Shown here piece after piece: positions 60,416 through 64,000 of a DNA stretch of 64,000 bases (its first letter is position 1; every line of letters starts with the position of its first letter). The notes below the pieces were generated by a model, which had not been told where the DNA came from, made no database searches, and saw nothing but the letters and a program-made list of their open reading frames with translations. The position numbers were made by a program, and so were the translations under genes. This DNA is from Blastococcus sp. TBT05-19 (GTDB lineage Bacteria; Actinomycetota; Actinomycetes; Mycobacteriales; Geodermatophilaceae). Where the stretch lies: NCBI RefSeq assembly GCF_003319095.1, contig NZ_QOHI01000004.1:186001-250000 (forward strand), given 5' to 3'.

Positions 60416-61777
60416 ATGTCGTCCGAATCCCTCGCCGCCGCACTCGCCCGGGTGGGCAGCCCGGTCGAGCTGCTCCGCAACCTGGCCTTCCCGCCGAGCA
60501 CCTTCCCGGTCAAGCCGGAGTTCACCAACTGGCGCTCCGAGCAGCGGTCGTGGGTGGAGTCGTGCGCGCTGCTGGACCAGTCCCACCACATGACCGACCT
60601 GTTCCTCTCCGGTCCCGACGCGCTCCGTCTGCTCAGCGACGTCGGCGTCAACAGCTTCGCGAACTTCGGCGTCGGCAAGGCCAAGCAGTTCGTCGCGGTG
60701 GACCCCGAGGGCCACCTGATCGGCGACGCCATCCTCTTCCACCTCGAGGACGAGCTGTTCGACCTCGTCGGGCACCCGATGGTCCTGGACTGGGTCACCT
60801 TCCACTCCGAGCGCGGCGGGTACCAGGTCACCGTGGAGCGCGACGACAACTCGGCGGTGCGCACGTCGGGACCGCCCCGGCTCTACCGGTTCGAGCTGCA
60901 GGGCCCCACGGCCGCGGCCCTGATCGAGCAGGTGAGCGGCGCTCAGCTCCCGGACGTGAAGTTCTTCGACATGGCCGAGTTCACCATCGCCGGCCGCCGG
61001 GTCCGCGGCCTGCGGCACGGCATGGCCGGGCAGCCCGGCTTCGAGCTGTTCGGGCCGTGGGAGGACGGCGACGCCGTGCTCGCGGCGCTCCTGGAGGCCG
61101 GCGAGGACCACGGCCTGGTGCGGGTCGGCGCCAAGGCGTACTCGACGGCGAACCTGGAGTCCGGCTGGGTCCCCGCCCCGCTGACCGCCCTGTTCTCCGA
61201 CGACCCGCTCATGCAGGAGTACCGCGAGTGGCTCCCGCTCGCGAAGGTCGGGTCGATCGGCGGCAGCATGGACTCCCCCGACATCCGCGACTGGTGCCTG
61301 ACCCCCTTCGAGGTCGGCTACGGCAAGACGGTGAAGTTCGACCACGACTTCATCGGCCGCGCGGCGCTCGAGCGGAGGGCGCAGGAGCCCTCGCGCACCA
61401 AGGTGACGCTGGTGTGGAACGCCGACGACGTCACCGCGGCGATCGGCTCCCTGTACGCGCCCGGCCCCGGCGCCAAGTACATCGAGCTGCCCAAGGCCCG
61501 CTACGCCACCCACCACGAGGACACGGTGCTGGTGGACGGCCGGCCGGCCGGGATCTCCCTGGACTGCGGCTACCTCGCCAACGAGCGGGTCATGGTGTCC
61601 CTCGCCGTCCTCGACGCCGGGTTCGCCGAGCCCGGCACCGAGGTGACGGTGCTGTGGGGCGAGCAGCCGGTGTCGGCCAAGCCGGCCGTCGAGGAGCACC
61701 GCCAGGTGGAGATCCGGGCCACGGTCGCGCCCGCCCCGTTCGTGGACTTCGCGCGCGAGAGCTACCGCGCCCGGTGA
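60416..61777 (+). CDS. LigM/DesA-type tetrahydrofolate-dependent aryl O-demethylase, copy 2
   Basis: A 453-residue paralogue of the ligM-like gene at 51487. Shared blocks include EFTNWRSEQRSWVESCALLDQSHHM, VNSFANFGVGKAKQFVAV, VRGLRHGMAGQPGFELFGPWE, AYSTANLESGWVPAPL and [16 protein letters not shown]. The two copies differ clearly outside these blocks, so they probably act on different methoxy acids (for example syringate versus vanillate/3-O-methylgallate). It removes the methyl group onto THF. It follows the CYP199-like P450, which could supply its substrate. Own promoter and probably leaderless. Confidence 0.9.
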   Translation: MSSESLAAALARVGSPVELLRNLAFPPSTFPVKPEFTNWRSEQRSWVESCALLDQSHHMTDLFLSGPDALRLLSDVGVNSFANFGVGKAKQFVAVDPEGHLIGDAILFHLEDELFDLVGHPMVLDWVTFHSERGGYQVTVERDDNSAVRTSGPPRLYRFELQGPTAAALIEQVSGAQLPDVKFFDMAEFTIAGRRVRGLRHGMAGQPGFELFGPWEDGDAVLAALLEAGEDHGLVRVGAKAYSTANLESGWVPAPLTALFSDDPLMQEYREWLPLAKVGSIGGSMDSPDIRDWCLTPFEVGYGKTVKFDHDFIGRAALERRAQEPSRTKVTLVWNADDVTAAIGSLYAPGPGAKYIELPKARYATHHEDTVLVDGRPAGISLDCGYLANERVMVSLAVLDAGFAEPGTEVTVLWGEQPVSAKPAVEEHRQVEIRATVAPAPFVDFARESYRAR

Positions 61778-61788
61778 GCCCCACGACA

Positions 61789-61871
61789 GATGACGTAGGC
61801 GGTCCGGCCGCTCTCGGCGGCGCCGCCGGTGACATCGCGCCGATCCGTCGTCGGGTCCCGCTGCCTAGCGT
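61789..61871 (+). promoter_or_regulatory. Shared-architecture promoter C (hydrolase-ligAB operon)
   Basis: GATGAC (61789-61794), GACATC 42 bases later (61831-61836), GATCCG (61842-61847), 17 bases and CTAGCGT (61865-61871, -10 core TAGCGT). The GATG-to-minus-10 distance is again 76 bases. The leader to the ATG at 61926 is about 48 bases and carries GGAGGACGCAGCCGC. Confidence 0.5.
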
Positions 61872-61925
61872 GGACGTGAGCCACCCCACGCCCGACGCCA
61901 GCCATCCCCCGGAGGACGCAGCCGC

Positions 61926-62642
61926 ATGAGCACGTTCGTCCTCGTGCACGGCGCCTGGCACGGCGGCTGGTGCTGGGACCGCGTGGCGGCGCCGCTGCGG
62001 GAGGCCGGCCACGTCGTCCACGCCCCCACCCTCACCGGCCTGTCGGAGCGCGCGCACCTGCTCTCGCCGCTGGTCGGGCTGGACACCCACGTGGAGGACG
62101 TCGTCCGGCTGATCGACACCCTGGGGCTGACCGACGTGGTGCTGGTCGGGCACAGCTACGCGGGCCAGGTCGTCACCGCCGTCGCCGACCGCCGTCCGGA
62201 CGCGGTCGCGCAGCGGATCTACCTGGACGCCTTCGTCGGCGCCGACGGCGAGGCCGCCCGCGACCTGCTCCCCGAGACGGTCGAGCACCACTGGGCGGAG
62301 TCCGCCGCCGAGCAGGGCTTCGGCTGGCTGGTCCCGGTGCGCAAGCTGTCGGTGCTGGGCGTGACCGAGCAGGCCGACGTCGACTGGCTGCTGCCGAAGC
62401 TGACGCCGCACCCGTGGAAGACCTACACCGACGCCCTGCGGCTCACCGGCGCCGTCGAGCGGGTGCCGGCGGCCTTCGTCGAGTGCGTGAGCTGGATGCG
62501 CGTCTTCGCCGGTCAGGCCGACCGGGCGCGCGAGCGCGGCTGGCCCGTGCACGAGCTCGAGACCGGTCACGAGGCCATGGTCACCGCGGCTCCGGAGCTC
62601 GCCGGGCTGCTGGACCGCCTGGCCACCGAGAGGGGTGCCTGA
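61926..62642 (+). CDS. Alpha/beta hydrolase (plant methylesterase-like)
   Basis: A 238-residue serine hydrolase: FVLVHGAWHGGWCWDRVAAPLREAGH, nucleophile elbow LVGHSYAGQVV (Ser near residue 77) and catalytic His in LETGHEAMVTAAPELA. This subgroup resembles methyl-salicylate / polyneuridine-aldehyde esterases, which cleave methyl esters. It heads the operon hydrolase, muconolactone-isomerase-like, ligA, ligB. If the dioxygenase opens 3-O-methylgallate, the product is a methyl ester that an esterase of this kind could hydrolyse to 4-oxalomesaconate; that link is inference. Confidence 0.88.
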   Translation: MSTFVLVHGAWHGGWCWDRVAAPLREAGHVVHAPTLTGLSERAHLLSPLVGLDTHVEDVVRLIDTLGLTDVVLVGHSYAGQVVTAVADRRPDAVAQRIYLDAFVGADGEAARDLLPETVEHHWAESAAEQGFGWLVPVRKLSVLGVTEQADVDWLLPKLTPHPWKTYTDALRLTGAVERVPAAFVECVSWMRVFAGQADRARERGWPVHELETGHEAMVTAAPELAGLLDRLATERGA

Positions 62643-62643
62643 G

Positions 62644-62946
62644 ATGGAGTTCCTGGTCCGGTCGGAGAACCGGCTGCCGGCCGACACCCCCGCGGAGCGC
62701 CGCGAGGAGCTGCGGGCCGGCGAGCGGGCGCGGGCGATGGAGCTGCGCGCCGAGGGCGTGCTCAAGCGGCTGTGGCGCGTTCCCGGCCGGAACGCGACGA
62801 TCGGCCTGTACGAGGCCGCGGACCCGGCTGCGCTGCACGACGCGCTCATGTCGCTGCCCATGGCTCCCTGGCTGGACGTCCACGTCGAGGCCTTGGCTCT
62901 GCACCCCCAGGAACGAGCCACCCACCCGCAGGAGCGGACGTCGTGA
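62644..62946 (+). CDS. Muconolactone delta-isomerase family protein
   Basis: A 100-residue ferredoxin-fold protein of the muconolactone isomerase family: EFLVRSENRLPADTPAERREELRAGERARAMELRAEGVLKRLWRVPGRNATIGLYEAAD, with the conserved LWRVPGR and LPMAPWLDVHVEALALHPQ at the C-terminus. True muconolactone isomerases work in the beta-ketoadipate pathway, which has no other gene here, so this member may isomerise a ring-cleavage product of the ligAB branch. The ATG lies one base after the hydrolase stop; its own stop overlaps ligA. Confidence 0.88.
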   Translation: MEFLVRSENRLPADTPAERREELRAGERARAMELRAEGVLKRLWRVPGRNATIGLYEAADPAALHDALMSLPMAPWLDVHVEALALHPQERATHPQERTS

Positions 62947-63353
62947 CCGCCGTCCTGACCGCGATCCCGACCGAGGGGACCTCGATGAGCACGCACGAGA
63001 CGGGCGGCCGGCTGAACGTGCCGGGCACGCCGATCTTCGACGGGCAGACCAGCCGGCGCGGGCTCCGCCTGAACAAGATGCTGATGAGCTTCCGGTCGGC
63101 GGACAACCGCGAGCGCTTCTCCGCCGACGAGGCGGCCTACTGCGCGGAGTTCGGTCTGGCTCCCGAGCAGACGCAGGCGGTCCTCGACCGCGACTGGACG
63201 GCGATGATCGACCTCGGCGGGAGCATCTTCTACGTCTACAAGCTCGCCATGATGGACGGCCGGTCGATGCAGTACCTCGGTGGCGTGTTCACCGGCATGA
63301 CCGAGGAGGAGTTCCAGGCGGAGCTGCGGGCTGGAGGTCGCCGCGATGGCTGA
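62943..63353 (+). CDS. ligA: Protocatechuate/gallate 4,5-dioxygenase alpha subunit
   Basis: A 136-residue LigA-type small subunit: VPGTPIFDGQTSRRGLRLNKMLMSF, then NRERFSADEAAYCAEFGLAPEQTQAVLDRDW and the conserved GGSIFYVYKLAMMDGRSMQYLGGVFTGMT. It packs against LigB and shapes the active site. The GTG at 62943 overlaps the upstream stop (GTGA) and has AGGAG eight bases before it; an ATG at 62985 with GAGGGG upstream would give 122 residues and is a real alternative. Confidence 0.9.
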   Translation: MTAVLTAIPTEGTSMSTHETGGRLNVPGTPIFDGQTSRRGLRLNKMLMSFRSADNRERFSADEAAYCAEFGLAPEQTQAVLDRDWTAMIDLGGSIFYVYKLAMMDGRSMQYLGGVFTGMTEEEFQAELRAGGRRDG

Positions 63354-64000
63354 CGTGCTCTGGGGTCTGGCCACGTCGCACGTGCCCTCGATCGGCGCGG
63401 CGATGGACCGGGGCAAGACCGAGGACCCGAACTGGAAGGACCTCTTCGACGGCTACGCCCCCGCCCGGGCGTGGCTGGCCGAGCACCGGCCGGACGTGGC
63501 GATCGTCGTCTACAACGACCACGCCAACGGCCTGGACCTGGACATCGTGCCCACCTTCGGGATCGGCACCGCGGACTCCTACCCGGTCGCCGACGAGGGC
63601 TACGGCCCGCGCCAGGTGCCCGATGTGATCGGTGACCCCGAGCTGTCGCTGCACCTGCTGGAGAGCCTGGTCGACGAGGGCTTCGACCTCACCGTGTTCC
63701 AGGAGCTCGAGGTCGACCACGGGCTCACCGTGCCGCTGTCGGTGTGGACGCCGGACCCCGGCGACGCGTGGCCGTGCCCGGTGGTGCCGATCCTGGTCAA
63801 CGTCATCCAGTACCCGCAGCCGACCGCCGCGCGCTGCTACGCCCTGGGCCAGGCACTGGGCCGGGCCATCCGCTCCTACCGCGAGGACGTGACCGTCGGC
63901 ATCCTCGGGACCGGCGGCATGTCCCACCAGCTGGCCGGCTCCCGCGCCGGGTTCATCAACCCCGAGTTCGACGCCATGTGGCTGGAGAAGATCCAGACCG
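63346..64000 (+). CDS. ligB: Protocatechuate/gallate 4,5-dioxygenase beta subunit, truncated by window end
   Basis: The first 218 residues of a LigB-type extradiol dioxygenase subunit. Iron-ligand histidines are visible at residue 12 (GLATSHVPS) and about residue 59 (VYNDHANGLDLD). The catalytic-base region ILGTGGMSHQLAGSRAGFINPEFD is also present; the third ligand (Glu) lies beyond the window. Also typical: FQELEVDHGLTVPLSVW. It opens protocatechuate, gallate or 3-O-methylgallate next to the hydroxyl pair with Fe(II) and O2. It overlaps ligA by eight bases; ribosome site GGAGG eight bases before the ATG. Confidence 0.94.
   Translation, partial: MADVLWGLATSHVPSIGAAMDRGKTEDPNWKDLFDGYAPARAWLAEHRPDVAIVVYNDHANGLDLDIVPTFGIGTADSYPVADEGYGPRQVPDVIGDPELSLHLLESLVDEGFDLTVFQELEVDHGLTVPLSVWTPDPGDAWPCPVVPILVNVIQYPQPTAARCYALGQALGRAIRSYREDVTVGILGTGGMSHQLAGSRAGFINPEFDAMWLEKIQT

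Overview
The window is very GC-rich chromosomal DNA of a free-living actinobacterium. Gene content and style suggest the Geodermatophilaceae or a close relative: a TIGR03084-type DinB/mycothiol-fold protein, large PAS/GAF/PP2C regulators, DivIVA-like coiled coils, many GTG starts, ATGA/GTGA overlaps and several leaderless promoters (-10 TANNNT six or seven bases before the start codon). The genus call is inference. I see no rRNA, tRNA, CRISPR array, insertion sequence or phage gene. No gene-free stretch exceeds 300 bases; the longest are 51205-51486 and 38767-39016.

Layout. 1-8.8 kb: photolyase-related protein (cut by the window edge), LLM flavin enzyme, hydrolase, TrkA-type K+ channel with DUF6394 partner, MFS carrier, serA. 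8.9-16.9 kb: a branched-chain-type ABC importer with a fused LivF-LivG ATPase and a terminal acyl-CoA ligase, facing a PaaX-type regulator. 16.5-20.8 kb: a MarR gene divergent from a tightly coupled SDR / amidohydrolase / CoA ligase / MaoC operon. 20.8-38.8 kb: mostly housekeeping and accessory genes (SnoaL-like proteins, kynureninase with a formamidase-like hydrolase, a multi-sensor PP2C phosphatase, a Csp-type copper storage protein, asparaginase, acyltransferase plus patatin, two MFS carriers, a GlcD-like FAD enzyme, a DivIVA-like protein, purU).

39-64 kb is the most interesting part and reads as a catabolic island for methoxylated aromatic acids. It holds a CYP199-like P450 with a phthalate-family reductase (candidate para-O-demethylase), two different LigM/DesA-type tetrahydrofolate-dependent O-demethylases, LigA-LigB extradiol dioxygenase subunits (running off the window), and the 4-oxalomesaconate branch (tautomerase, LigJ hydratase, RraA-like aldolase) in one operon with a type I extradiol dioxygenase and an unassigned DUF1932 dehydrogenase. 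A second complete Liv-type ABC importer lies next to it. A 10-formyl-THF deformylase gene (purU) borders the island and could recycle C1 units. LigC and LigI are not visible, which favours a gallate/3-O-methylgallate route or places those genes beyond the right edge.

Regulation. The GntR/FCD gene that heads the lower-pathway operon has a 19-base motif over its -35 box. The same motif lies over the -35 box of the nearby liv operon, so one regulator probably controls uptake and lower pathway. Three further promoters (ferredoxin/hydrolase, second ligM, and hydrolase-ligAB) share a different upstream architecture with fixed spacing, suggesting a second regulon; the local IclR regulator is the first candidate.
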